In this document: piece by piece, positions 25,835-33,206 of the stretch
Layout: the number at the start of each line of letters is the position of its first letter
Position numbering within the stretch: position 1 is the stretch's first letter
Assembly (NCBI GenBank): GCA_020633075.1
Contig: JACKEI010000002.1
Span: forward strand, 1,054,001 to 1,118,000
Direction: 5' to 3'
Origin: Sandaracinaceae bacterium
Lineage (GTDB): Bacteria > Myxococcota_A > Polyangia > Polyangiales > Houyiibacteriaceae
Length of the DNA: 64,000 bases
Translations under genes and position numbers: made by a program
The notes under the pieces: generated by a model
What the model was told of the DNA's origin: nothing
Database searches by the model: none
Seen by the model: the letters and a program-made list of their open reading frames with translations, nothing else

Positions 25835-27064
25835 TCAGGCGCCGACGACGAAGCTGACGCTGGTGGTGCCGCTGCCGCCGATGTTGAGCGTCTGCACGTT
25901 CTTGGCGCCCGCGACCTGGTAGTCGCCCGCCGTGTCCGTGACCTGCTTGTAGGCGTCCAGCACCTGGCGCACGCCCGAGGCGCCCACCGGGTGACCGGCG
26001 CCGATCAGGCCGCCGCTCGGGTTGATGGGGCAGCGACCGCCGAGGGCGATGGTGCCGTCTTCCACGGCCTTCCAGCTCTCGCCGGGGGCGGTGAGGCCGA
26101 AGTGGTCGATGGCCATGTACTCGCTGGTGGTGAAGCAGTCGTGCGTCTCGATGCAGTCGATGCCCGAGACGTCCGCGATGCCGGCGCGCTTGCGCGCGTT
26201 GAGGATGGTGGAGCGCACGTGCGGCAGCACGTACTCCGCGTCCTTGCTCTCGCGCACCTTGTCGTCGAAGCGGATGCGGGCCGTGTTGTGCCCCCAGCCC
26301 TTGATGCGCGGGATGTTCTCCAGCTTGACCCCGTTGCGGGCGGCCCACTTGCTGGCGAACGCGGCCGACGCGAGGATGACCGTGGCGGAGCCGTCGGTGA
26401 CCTGCGAGCAGTCGCTGATCTTGACGCGGCCGCCCACGGCGCCGTTGAACTCGTCGCTGGCGAGCGCGTGCTCCTTGTTCATGTACCAGGTGCGGGTCTG
26501 TGCGTTGGGGTTGAGCTTGCCGTTGGCGTAGTTGATGGCGCTGATCTCGGCCAGGTGCTCGTCCTTGAGCCCGTAGCGCTTGTCGTACTCGTCGCCGAGC
26601 TTGCCGAAGAGCTTCGGGAAGGGGAACTCGATGCCCTTGGCCTCGAGCTCGTACCAGGCCGCCGTGCCGAGGAAGTCCCCGCCGACGGCCGCGTTGACGG
26701 TCTTCATCTGCTCGACGCCCACGACGCACTGCACGTCGTAGCGGCCGGCCTCGATCTCGGCGCTGGCCGCGAGCAGCGCGATGCTGCCCGACGCGCAGGC
26801 CGCCTCGTGGCGCCCGGTGGGCAGGCCGCTGAAGGCGGGGTCGGCCTCGACGAAGAACGCGCCGATGTGACCCTGCTTGCTGTAGAGGGACGCGGCGAAG
26901 TTGCCGACGTGCCCGCTCTCGATCTCTTCGGGGGCGACCTTCGCCTCGCGCAGCGCGCCCTGCACCGACTCGCGGATCATGGCGACGAAGTGCTTGCGCT
27001 CCTTGCTCCAGTTGCGGGCGAAGTCGGTCTGGTAACCACCAAGGATATAAACTTCTTTGGACAT
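25835..27064 (-). CDS. Thiolase-family acyltransferase
   Basis: 409 residues from an ATG with GGAGAG seven bases upstream. Thiolase landmarks: HEAACASGS with the acyl-accepting Cys90, a middle region containing TDGSA, ETHDCF, and GGHPVGASG-type NPSGGLIGAGHPVGASGV with the active-site His. The ETHDC and TLNIGGSGTTSVSFV features are typical of the SCP-x/acetyl-CoA acetyltransferase branch. It lies 35 bases downstream of a 3-hydroxyacyl-CoA dehydrogenase gene on the same strand, which supports a role as the last step of a beta-oxidation-type pathway. Confidence 0.9.
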   Translation of the reverse strand: MSKEVYILGGYQTDFARNWSKERKHFVAMIRESVQGALREAKVAPEEIESGHVGNFAASLYSKQGHIGAFFVEADPAFSGLPTGRHEAACASGSIALLAASAEIEAGRYDVQCVVGVEQMKTVNAAVGGDFLGTAAWYELEAKGIEFPFPKLFGKLGDEYDKRYGLKDEHLAEISAINYANGKLNPNAQTRTWYMNKEHALASDEFNGAVGGRVKISDCSQVTDGSATVILASAAFASKWAARNGVKLENIPRIKGWGHNTARIRFDDKVRESKDAEYVLPHVRSTILNARKRAGIADVSGIDCIETHDCFTTSEYMAIDHFGLTAPGESWKAVEDGTIALGGRCPINPSGGLIGAGHPVGASGVRQVLDAYKQVTDTAGDYQVAGAKNVQTLNIGGSGTTSVSFVVGA

Positions 27065-27099
27065 CTTGATTCTCTCCTTCTCTGCTGGTGGTCCGACGC

Positions 27100-28422
27100 T
27101 CAGCCGGCGACGAAGAACTTGCCGACGTTGATGGTGGGGTGGTTGAAGAAGCGCGTGCCGGGAGCGGCCTTGGCGAGGATGCTGGGCACGGGGACGCCCG
27201 ACTTCTCGATCATGGCGATGGTCTCGGGCAGGCCGATGGTGTCCACCAGCACGCTGGGGGGCGCCCAGTTGAAGCCCTGGCCCATGATCAGGTCGATGCC
27301 CGTGATGGTGTCGGTGCACTCGCCCACGCGGTGGAACGAGTAGCTGATGTAGCCGGAGATGACCTTGCGCGCGATGTCGGCCTCGGGGCCCTTGGCGGCC
27401 ACGAACGCGGCCATGGCGGCGTCGTAGCGACCGATGCGGTGCAGCTCCGCGATCTCCGCGATGTAGCTGAGGTCCGGCATCTTGATCTCGTCCACCGGCT
27501 GGTAGCGGTCCGTGCCGGGGATGAGCGCCAGCTTGCGCTTGCCGTCACGCATGAAGAAGCCACGGCCGCTCTTGTTGCCGAGCGTGCCCTGGTCCATCAG
27601 GTCCGCCATGTACTTGGGGAGCACCAGCGTGTCGTGCGCCTCGTCCTTGGTGAGCGCGACGATGTTGTCCACGATGGCGCGGTGGATGTCCCAGCCCACG
27701 AGGTCCACGGTGGCGAGCGGCGTGAGCGCGCGGCCGGTGTACGGACCGACGATCTTGTCCATCAGCGCGGGGCCGTGCTGCTCCGCCAGGATGGCGCACT
27801 CGTTCAGCACCTTGAATCCCACGCGGTTGCCCGCGAAGCCGGCGGTGTCGTGCGTGCGGATCATGGTGCGGCCGAGCTTCTTCTCCGAGTACAGCTCGAT
27901 GAAGTCCAGCAGGGCCGGGTCGGTGTCCTTGCCCGCGATGAGCTCGGTGCCGACGATGACGTTGGGCGGGTTGAAGAAGTGCAGGCCCAGGAAGTTCTTG
28001 CGGAACGAGTCGCTGCGGCCCTCGGCCAGCGTGTTGATGCTGAGGCCGCTGGTGACGGTGGCGACGATGGAGTCCGGGCGGCGCGCGGCGTCCACGCGGG
28101 CGAAGAACTCCTGCTTGAGCGGGAGCTGCTCGGTGACGGCCTCGAAGATGAGGTCGGCTTCGCCGCAGACCTTCTCGAGGTCGTCGTAGCTGCCGGTGTC
28201 GACGCGCTGGCCGACGGTGTTGGAGCGGACCATGGCCTTCGCAGCGGCGAGGCCCTGCTCGGCCTTCTCCTTGCTGCGCGCCAAGAAGGTCACGCGGGGC
28301 ACGGCCTGGGTGAACAGCACACCACTGCCGAAGCCCATGGTGCCGTTCGCGCCGAGGACGACGACGTGGTTGATCTCGCGGGACGCGAGCAGGCTCTGCG
28401 CGGATTGCGTCGGGGTGGACAC
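27100..28422 (-). CDS. 3-hydroxyacyl-CoA dehydrogenase
   Basis: 440 residues from a GTG start with AAGGAG ten bases upstream; an upstream in-frame extension to 28614 has poor composition. The N-terminus has the NAD-binding VVLGANGTMG (21-30), followed by the HFFNPPNVIVGTELI signature and the C-terminal dimerisation region (GFAGNRVGFKVLNE). It oxidises 3-hydroxyacyl-CoA with NAD+. No enoyl-CoA hydratase domain is fused. Together with the thiolase at 25835 it makes a two-gene fatty-acid or ring-cleavage beta-oxidation unit; the hydratase and acyl-CoA dehydrogenase must be encoded elsewhere. Confidence 0.92.
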   Translation of the reverse strand: MSTPTQSAQSLLASREINHVVVLGANGTMGFGSGVLFTQAVPRVTFLARSKEKAEQGLAAAKAMVRSNTVGQRVDTGSYDDLEKVCGEADLIFEAVTEQLPLKQEFFARVDAARRPDSIVATVTSGLSINTLAEGRSDSFRKNFLGLHFFNPPNVIVGTELIAGKDTDPALLDFIELYSEKKLGRTMIRTHDTAGFAGNRVGFKVLNECAILAEQHGPALMDKIVGPYTGRALTPLATVDLVGWDIHRAIVDNIVALTKDEAHDTLVLPKYMADLMDQGTLGNKSGRGFFMRDGKRKLALIPGTDRYQPVDEIKMPDLSYIAEIAELHRIGRYDAAMAAFVAAKGPEADIARKVISGYISYSFHRVGECTDTITGIDLIMGQGFNWAPPSVLVDTIGLPETIAMIEKSGVPVPSILAKAAPGTRFFNHPTINVGKFFVAG

Positions 28423-28590
28423 CAGCTTCTTGCTCCTTGAATGAGGCCCGTTTGTTACCGCCCATGGCAGGGTCGATTCGCGCGGGTCAGTTGATTCGCT
28501 GTTTACAGATTTACCAGCGAACCCCCGAAACGTGACGCGACGTGCGCGCACGGTCAACCCCCCAGATCCACCAGCAAGCCATTTCGTAGG

Positions 28591-28606
28591 CAATTTCGCG
28601 AAATTG
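28591..28606. promoter_or_regulatory. 16-bp perfect palindrome, candidate operator
   Basis: CAATTTCGCGAAATTG is a perfect palindrome in the 280-base divergent space between the 3-hydroxyacyl-CoA dehydrogenase operon and the zinc-ribbon membrane gene at 28703. It is AT-rich in a GC-rich genome and overlaps a TTGACA (28604-28609) reading rightwards. A dimeric repressor, for example of the TetR family that often controls beta-oxidation genes, could bind here. Confidence 0.6.
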
Positions 28607-28702
28607 ACACGCACTTTACACTTCGCACCGGGGTCCCCTCAGCCCGCTGCGCGCGATCAAGAATGCAGGCCGAAGCGCGCGCGTGGTACCCAGGAGACAC
28701 CC

Positions 28703-29461
28703 ATGCCCGCCCCTCCCGACGGCAGCGCAGCCGCGTGTGAACGCTGCGGGGCAGCCCTGCAGCTTGCGCATCACGGCCGCGCCCGCTGCCTCTTCTGTCT
28801 GCACCATCAGCTGCTGCCCGACGCCGTGCGCACGCCCCTCGTCGAGCACGCGGCGCTCAGCCAGCGCCTGGACGGCGTGGAGCGCGGCATCACGCGGCTG
28901 GCGACGCAGCGCAGGGCCTTCTCGCTCATGCTCGTGCCGCTCTTGCCGTTGCTGGGCCTGACCATCGCGCAGCTGGCTGGCGCGACCATGGCCCGCGCCG
29001 ACGACCCCGTGGCCTTCGCGATGTCAGCCTTCATCAGTGTGGGGGGCGTGCTGCCCTTCTTCGTGGTGCCGGGCGTGTGGCTGCACATTCAGCGCGGCGT
29101 GCGCGCGCGTGTGCTGGCCGCGCTCCCCTTCGCTCAGCCCGCGCTCGAAGGCGACCACGTGACCTCGTCCTGTCCTTCGTGCGGTGCGCCCCAGCGGCCC
29201 GTGCCCGGCCAGCTGACCGCGACGTGCGCGCACTGCCGGACCGAGGCCCTCTTGCCCTTGCCGCTGGTGGAGGCCCGGCTCGCGCGCCTTCACGCGGCGA
29301 CCGTGGCTGCCAAGGCCCGCGGCGACGTGGCCCTCGACGCGGCCAAGGCCGCGGTGGAAGCCTGGCAGAAGAAGGTCGTGCCACTCATCCTCGGCACCCT
29401 CTGCTTCTACGGCGCCGTCATCGTCGCCTTCGTGATCTACGTCGAGGCGACGCGCCCGTGA
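28703..29461 (+). CDS. Double zinc-ribbon membrane protein
   Basis: 252 residues from an ATG with AGGAG six bases upstream. Two zinc-ribbon-like motifs lie on the same side of the membrane: CERC...CLFC at about residues 12-33 and CPSC...CAHC at about 153-176. Between them are two hydrophobic segments (about 70-125), and one more lies at the C-terminus (ILGTLCFYGAVIVAFVIYV). A heptad-like helix lies before the last segment. No family was recognised. It is the last gene of normal base composition before the AT-richer island. Confidence 0.75.
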   Translation: MPAPPDGSAAACERCGAALQLAHHGRARCLFCLHHQLLPDAVRTPLVEHAALSQRLDGVERGITRLATQRRAFSLMLVPLLPLLGLTIAQLAGATMARADDPVAFAMSAFISVGGVLPFFVVPGVWLHIQRGVRARVLAALPFAQPALEGDHVTSSCPSCGAPQRPVPGQLTATCAHCRTEALLPLPLVEARLARLHAATVAAKARGDVALDAAKAAVEAWQKKVVPLILGTLCFYGAVIVAFVIYVEATRP

Positions 29462-29498
29462 TGTGTCCGTTATTAGCTGAAGTTGATGTTGATCTTGT

Positions 29499-29957
29499 AT
29501 GAGTCTAAATGCGATAGATGGTTCGTGTGTTCGATCCGTGTGGCACCAGTTGTTCGGCACAGTCGTTGGAATTTTGGTGTCTGTACCAACGTTGGTGTAC
29601 GCCATTGTTTGCATCGTAAATGGGTATGATGTGTCCGCGAGTATGGAATTTCCGGGCATCAACGATCTTGTTTACAGACTGTTCTGGGTGTCCGGTGTTG
29701 TCGCGTTCTTAGTAGTTTGGTTCCGCGCACGAAAGCTTCGTGGACGCTATGACATCATGGTTGTCTTTCGTGGATCGCTTCTGGTGTGGAGGTTTCCTCG
29801 TGTACTTCGGTTTCGTGGTTCACAAGTGGAGTCAATCGCATTCGACGAAGACGGATACTCTGTGTCGATCAGAGCGGAGGGAGGGGCGGTCTTTCGAGGC
29901 AGTCCGATGTTGTTCCACATTGATGGCGACGATCATCGAGCGCATGTGGACGAGTGA
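29499..29957 (+). CDS. Small membrane protein, possible PH-like tail
   Basis: 152 residues, two hydrophobic segments (about residues 17-42 and 57-74), then a basic stretch and about 70 residues of predicted beta strands (VVFRGSLLVWRFPRVLRFRG, then SIAFDEDGYSVSI) that recall a bacterial PH domain. The coding sequence is AT-richer than the flanking chromosome and there is no clear ribosome site, which fits recent transfer. It resembles nothing named. In this island it may be an immunity-type membrane protein, but that is speculation. Confidence 0.55.
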   Translation: MSLNAIDGSCVRSVWHQLFGTVVGILVSVPTLVYAIVCIVNGYDVSASMEFPGINDLVYRLFWVSGVVAFLVVWFRARKLRGRYDIMVVFRGSLLVWRFPRVLRFRGSQVESIAFDEDGYSVSIRAEGGAVFRGSPMLFHIDGDDHRAHVDE

Positions 29958-30004
29958 CCGGTAGTGCCACCATCGGCTTCCCCTCGAACGAGTAGGCGAC
30001 ACGC

Positions 30005-30382
30005 ATGACTACACACTCCTCGCGACTCAGCACAGGCCTGTCGAAGATCCGAGCATTGTCGCCAGAGAACGCCCGCCTTGTGCTCCCAGTGTTCCGTCTT
30101 GGTCCTCTGGTTGGTTGGGCGCTCTCTACTTGGCCGGCTCTGCACTTGCTGGGGATGCTCCGCACAGCGAGCGCCCCGAAAGGATTCGTCGTCTTCGTCG
30201 CGGTGGGATGGGCGCTCTTCTGGGGAGCGCTCGGAACATGGCTCGGGCTGTGGGCACTTGCGTGGTTGCTGCGTTTACGAGGTCGTCTAACGGGGCTCGA
30301 AGCACGTGCACTAGCCCGCTATGCGGAGGCTCCCGAGTCCTGGTACGAGCGCCCGTCGACGCCCCCACCGCTCGCCCCGTAG
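30005..30382 (+). CDS. Small membrane protein of unknown function
   Basis: 125 residues with two strongly hydrophobic segments (about residues 29-51 and 62-92) joined by a short loop, and a Pro-rich C-terminus. The start ATG lies 47 bases after the previous gene. No family was recognised and no motif suggests catalysis. It is followed by 532 bases without an intact gene. Confidence 0.5.
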   Translation: MTTHSSRLSTGLSKIRALSPENARLVLPVFRLGPLVGWALSTWPALHLLGMLRTASAPKGFVVFVAVGWALFWGALGTWLGLWALAWLLRLRGRLTGLEARALARYAEAPESWYERPSTPPPLAP

Positions 30383-30477
30383 CGTCCCCGGCGATACTCG
30401 TCCGACGACGCGCAGGTGGGGCCGTCGATGACACTGACGCGCTCCGCTCTGGACGGGCACGCCGAGGATGACACGCT

Positions 30478-30533
30478 GGGTGTGGTGAACACGGAGCACG
30501 CTGTGGACGTGAGCGCGGCGACGCCCGGCTACG
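30478..30533 (+). repeat. Diverged island repeat, copy 1
   Basis: By-eye alignment with 32498-32553 shows a shared core (ACGCTGTGGA.GTGAGCGCG.CGAC..CCGGCT). In one frame both give A-V-D-V-S-A-(A/T)-T-P-G-(Y/F)-G. It may be a fragment of a conserved domain that precedes variable C-termini. Confidence 0.5.
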
Positions 30534-30703
30534 GGGGACCGGTCCCGGAGATCCGAGGCGTCGCGGGCGAACTCCGCGCTGTGGGGGGTGGGCATCGGGC
30601 ACCCAACACCAGGTTCACCGCGCGGCCGAGAAAGGCGCCGTGGCGCGGGTTGGGTGCTCGGGCGAGACGGCCGCGTTCACGGTGTACGGCGGCGGGTCTG
30701 GTG

Positions 30704-30760
30704 GGACGTCAGTTCGGCCGGATCATCCCCGCGGTTGTGATGGGAGGGCGGCGTTCAACA
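30704..30760 (+). repeat. 57-bp direct repeat, copy 1
   Basis: Differs from 31928-31984 at only two positions by direct comparison, although the flanks are unrelated. Both copies keep the same reading frame (SVRPDHP-GCDGR-AFN), which suggests they are the conserved boundary of two different module ends rather than transposon ends. Confidence 0.85.
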
Positions 30761-30914
30761 CGTACGCTGTCAGCGATGGGCTCTGGCCTTGGAAGCATGT
30801 ACAATCGCGGAGTCGCCTCTGTCTGGTTCGAACGATCCGCTATGCGAGGCGCGCTGACGGCGCTAGGTAACGGACTATCTACATATATAGTCACGAACGT
30901 GAAATGAAAGAGTC

Positions 30915-31523
30915 TTGACCACGACCGTATCGTATCAAGTCGTCGAGCGTCCGGTTCGCGTGACCGCATGCTTGGTCTCGATGATCCTGATGTTTGTGTG
31001 CATGTTTCTCATCACACAGTATCTGGAGCACGAGCATGGATTTAGAAACATATCGCATCAAGACTGGTACATCTTGTTTGTGATTGTTTTTGCTTCGTCG
31101 TTTGTCTATTCTGCGATCTCATTTGCGAGACAAGTCAGTGCATCGTTGGTCGTCGCACGGTTTCTGAAGGGTGGGGAAGTGTTGTCGTGCGACGGCGTTA
31201 ACGAAGGGAAGGTGACGCGACGATCATGGGTTTGTCGGTCTCGTAGGTACGGGCATTTTTCAAGAATTCTCGAGATTCTTGGTGCTCCCTTGGGCGCGGC
31301 TGTAACTCTTGAAGAACGTGGTCCGGATGGTCGCTGGAAGGTGGTTGAGGTTCTGGTTGGCTGCGTCGTGCGAGGTGGTGTTTCGTATCGGGTATGCTCG
31401 GTTGATGGAGTCGTTCGCGATCTCAGATCAGACTGCCGATCGCGACGATGTTGCCGTGTGGGATGTGTCCGCAGTTGTGCCGCGAAAGAAAATTGTTCGC
31501 GCGTCGTCGATCGGTGTCACTAG
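30915..31523 (+). CDS. Membrane protein of unknown function, probably frameshifted
   Basis: Read from a TTG, 202 residues with two hydrophobic segments (about 17-36 and 48-66) and a soluble C-terminal part. The last about 40 residues in this frame are Cys/Arg-rich and unnatural. A second frame, +1 relative to it, is open from 31309 to 31605 and gives a normal-looking end (DDVAVWDVSAVVPRKKIVRA and onward). The intact gene probably ran to 31605 and has since shifted frame between about 31330 and 31430, or the assembly has an indel there. The sequence is AT-rich like other island genes. Confidence 0.5.
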   Translation: MTTTVSYQVVERPVRVTACLVSMILMFVCMFLITQYLEHEHGFRNISHQDWYILFVIVFASSFVYSAISFARQVSASLVVARFLKGGEVLSCDGVNEGKVTRRSWVCRSRRYGHFSRILEILGAPLGAAVTLEERGPDGRWKVVEVLVGCVVRGGVSYRVCSVDGVVRDLRSDCRSRRCCRVGCVRSCAAKENCSRVVDRCH

Positions 31524-31639
31524 GTATGCCGATGGGCCGGCCCTTCGTGCCGTGCAGCTACACGGACGCAGGAACCTGGTTGTGCCGGAGTCTATGGAGG
31601 CCTGACACTCCCTGGCGTTAGTCAGAGGACCGGCACCGT

Positions 31640-31690
31640 GGCGCGCCTGCGCTCGGGACTCATTGACCCTGCCGAGACGGCCTGCTTAGC
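31640..31690 (+). repeat. 51-bp dispersed repeat, copy 1
   Basis: Matches 36047-36097 with four differences by eye. Both contain GACTC(A/G)TTGACCC(T/C)GCCGAGACGG. In the second copy this element contains a good -35/-10 promoter just ahead of the gene at 36106; here the -10 equivalent is TAGCGT and no gene follows on this strand, so it may be a copied promoter now left without a gene. Confidence 0.75.
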
Positions 31691-31740
31691 GTATCTCCTC
31701 GCCGTGCCCCGTCTTGAGCCCGCGCGGCTGATCTGAGTCA

Positions 31741-31925
31741 GTGCCTACGCGCGCCCGAGTTCGCCAGGCAGCAGCACCTCACCGCGGCGCGCAGCGATCA
31801 CGGCGTCATGCAGGTACGCGGTCGGCTCCACGCCGTGAGCTTCGCGGTCTCGAGCAAGGAGTAGAGGACGGCGGCGACCTTGCTTCCGCGCTCGCTCTTC
31901 GAGCGCATCTCCTCGCCTTGCCCGG
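31741..31925 (-). pseudogene. IS66-family transposase C-terminal remnant, frameshifted
   Basis: On the minus strand one frame reads SERGSKVAAVLYSLLETAKL and then, after a one-base frame change, HGVEPTAYLHDAVIAA followed by RRGEVLLPGEL. Together these match the C-terminal signature of IS66 TnpC transposases (SERG...YSLLETAKLxGVEPxAYL...). The rest of the gene is absent, so this is a small inactive remnant that shows an earlier insertion in the island. The 57-bp repeat abuts its 5' side. Confidence 0.75.
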
Positions 31926-31926
31926 T

Positions 31927-32091
31927 CGGACGTCAGTTCGGCCGGATCATCCCTGCGGTTGTGATGGGAGGCCGGCGTTCAACAACTACCGCATCCTGGA
32001 CAACAACTGCGGCGTCTTTGCCCAGGACGCGATTCTGGCAGGTCTGCCTTGGTGGGGCGGCTTTGCGGCGGCAACATACTCATACCCATGA
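31927..32091 (+). pseudogene. C-terminal stub of a toxin-like (amidase/papain-like?) protein
   Basis: In frame 1 this stretch reads through the 57-bp repeat into FNNYRILDNNCGVFAQDAIL and ends at a TGA that overlaps the next ATG by four bases (ATGA, 32088-32091). The overlap is strong evidence that this is the real coding frame. An N-N-C-x-x-F-x-x-D motif is common near the catalytic Cys of NlpC/P60- and LRAT-like peptidase/amidase effectors. The 5' part is missing, replaced by the IS66 remnant. Assignment to a toxin is inference from motif and arrangement. Confidence 0.45.
31928..31984 (+). repeat. 57-bp direct repeat, copy 2
   Basis: Partner of 30704-30760, two mismatches. Here the frame continues into a plausible protein end (see 31927-32091). 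Confidence 0.85.
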
Positions 32092-32438
32092 CAACAGTCC
32101 GCCTCCTTCTCCTTCTCCTTCTCCTTTTGGCCACGAACGCCGCTTGGGCCCTGGCGCTACTTGACCAGTCTGTAACGGCCGCTCATTGCGCGGACGAGTG
32201 GACGCGTGTGGAGCGTTCCGTGCGCATCCTTCTAAGCGTCATCCGCGGTTCGGGCGTTGAAGTTCGACGTGAGGATGTTTTCCTGGGCGTCGAGAGCGTG
32301 CGTTCCGACGACCCCTACGTGAGCGAGGAAGACGGAGTGTTGTTCGTGGAGGACGTTGGCTTTCGTTTTCAAGACGGCATCCTGGTCGAGATCCGGTTTA
32401 TGGATTGGGCACCAGCGTCCCTACCATCGGTCCCATAG
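32088..32438 (+). CDS. Small secreted protein, possible immunity protein
   Basis: 116 residues beginning with a clear signal peptide (a run of nine Leu, cleavage near AWA-LA). The mature part is acidic (about 90 residues, SEEDGVLFVEDVGFRFQDG). Its ATG overlaps the stop of the upstream toxin-like stub, so it was once translated with it. Periplasmic immunity proteins that protect against secreted amidase effectors have this size and location, but no known immunity family was recognised. An upstream in-frame start (32049) would lose the signal peptide layout. Confidence 0.6.
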   Translation: MTTVRLLLLLLLLLATNAAWALALLDQSVTAAHCADEWTRVERSVRILLSVIRGSGVEVRREDVFLGVESVRSDDPYVSEEDGVLFVEDVGFRFQDGILVEIRFMDWAPASLPSVP

Positions 32439-32714
32439 CTGTCGGCGTCGCAGCACGTGGCCGACTGGCGTCGTGGCGATCTGAGTCAAGACGTGCTCGG
32501 GTGGTCCAGACGGAATACGCTGTGGATGTGAGCGCGACGACCCCGGCTTTGGCGACTACCTGATGGCGCCCAAGTGGCGACGGAGGAGGATGCGACCAAC
32601 TTGGCGGAGGGACACCCGCGAAGATTGATCCCTGTGAGCCGCACAACCGCACGGACGTCGCGGCACGCTTGGAAGGCCGCTGGCCTTCGGCATAGAACTG
32701 TCCGCAACCCCCTC
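32439..32714. other. Gene-free stretch with repeat copy
   Basis: No intact gene. It holds the second copy of the diverged repeat (32498-32553) and ends at the left end of the IS3-type element. The sequence after the IS (34355 on) does not obviously continue any frame from here. Confidence 0.45.
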
Positions 32715-32786
32715 CGTGTCAACAAGGGGTGAGCCACGAAGGGGCTCCCATTATCTGTAGCGAGGGCGGAGACTGGACCTGTCCCC

Positions 32787-33206
32787 ATGCCGAAGAAGCC
32801 GATGAACAAACCTGAGACCGAAGTCGTGGCCCTGCCCGAGAATGACCGCCGTCAGCGACGCCGGTTCACGCGGGAGGAGAAGGTCGCCATCCTGAAGCGG
32901 GCCGACGCCGCCACCGGGCGTGGCGAGGTCGCCGCTCTACTGCGCCGGGAGGGGCTGTACAGCTCTCACCTGACTCAGTGGCGTCAGCAGGTGCGCGAGC
33001 ATGGGGAGGCGGGGCTGGACGCCCGCCGGCCCGGGGCGAAGCCCCAGAAGGACGAGCGCGACCAAGCCATCGAGAAGCTGGAGCGCAAGACGGCGCGGCT
33101 CGAGCATGAGCTGCTGGTCGCGCGGAAGCTGATTGAGCTTGCGGGAAAAGCGCACGAGATTCTCGGTGTTGCGCTGCCGAGTCTCGAGAACGACGAGACG
33201 CTCTGA
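32787..33206 (+). CDS. IS3-family transposase OrfA (helix-turn-helix)
   Basis: 139 residues. The N-terminal half has a helix-turn-helix of the transposase_8 type (FTREEKVAILKRADAATGRG, then LLRREGLYSSHLTQWRQQV). The C-terminal half is a charged coiled coil (RDQAIEKLERKTARLEHELL) expected to pair with OrfB. The stop overlaps the OrfB start (TGATG), so reinitiation rather than the usual -1 frameshift may join the two products. Confidence 0.9.
   Translation: MPKKPMNKPETEVVALPENDRRQRRRFTREEKVAILKRADAATGRGEVAALLRREGLYSSHLTQWRQQVREHGEAGLDARRPGAKPQKDERDQAIEKLERKTARLEHELLVARKLIELAGKAHEILGVALPSLENDETL

Larger units (their letters stand above)
30383..30914. other. Gene-free stretch with decayed repeats
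   Basis: No intact gene is visible. Two pieces recur elsewhere in the island: 30478-30533 resembles 32498-32553 (about three quarters identical by eye), and 30704-30760 is nearly identical to 31928-31984. In the plus frame of the second piece, translation gives SVRPDHPRGCDGRAAFN and runs open to a stop at 30870, which may be the 3' stub of a toxin-like gene. The last 50 bases before 30915 are AT-rich. Confidence 0.5.

Noticed and set aside
31741..31926. The 5' part of the plus-strand frame ending at 32091 as genuine coding sequence
   Set aside because: This part is antisense to the IS66 remnant and has shadow-like Arg/Ala composition; only the part from about 31927 is supported.
30704..31984. 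The repeats as a CRISPR array
   Set aside because: Only two copies about 1.2 kb apart, with coding frames through them and no cas genes.
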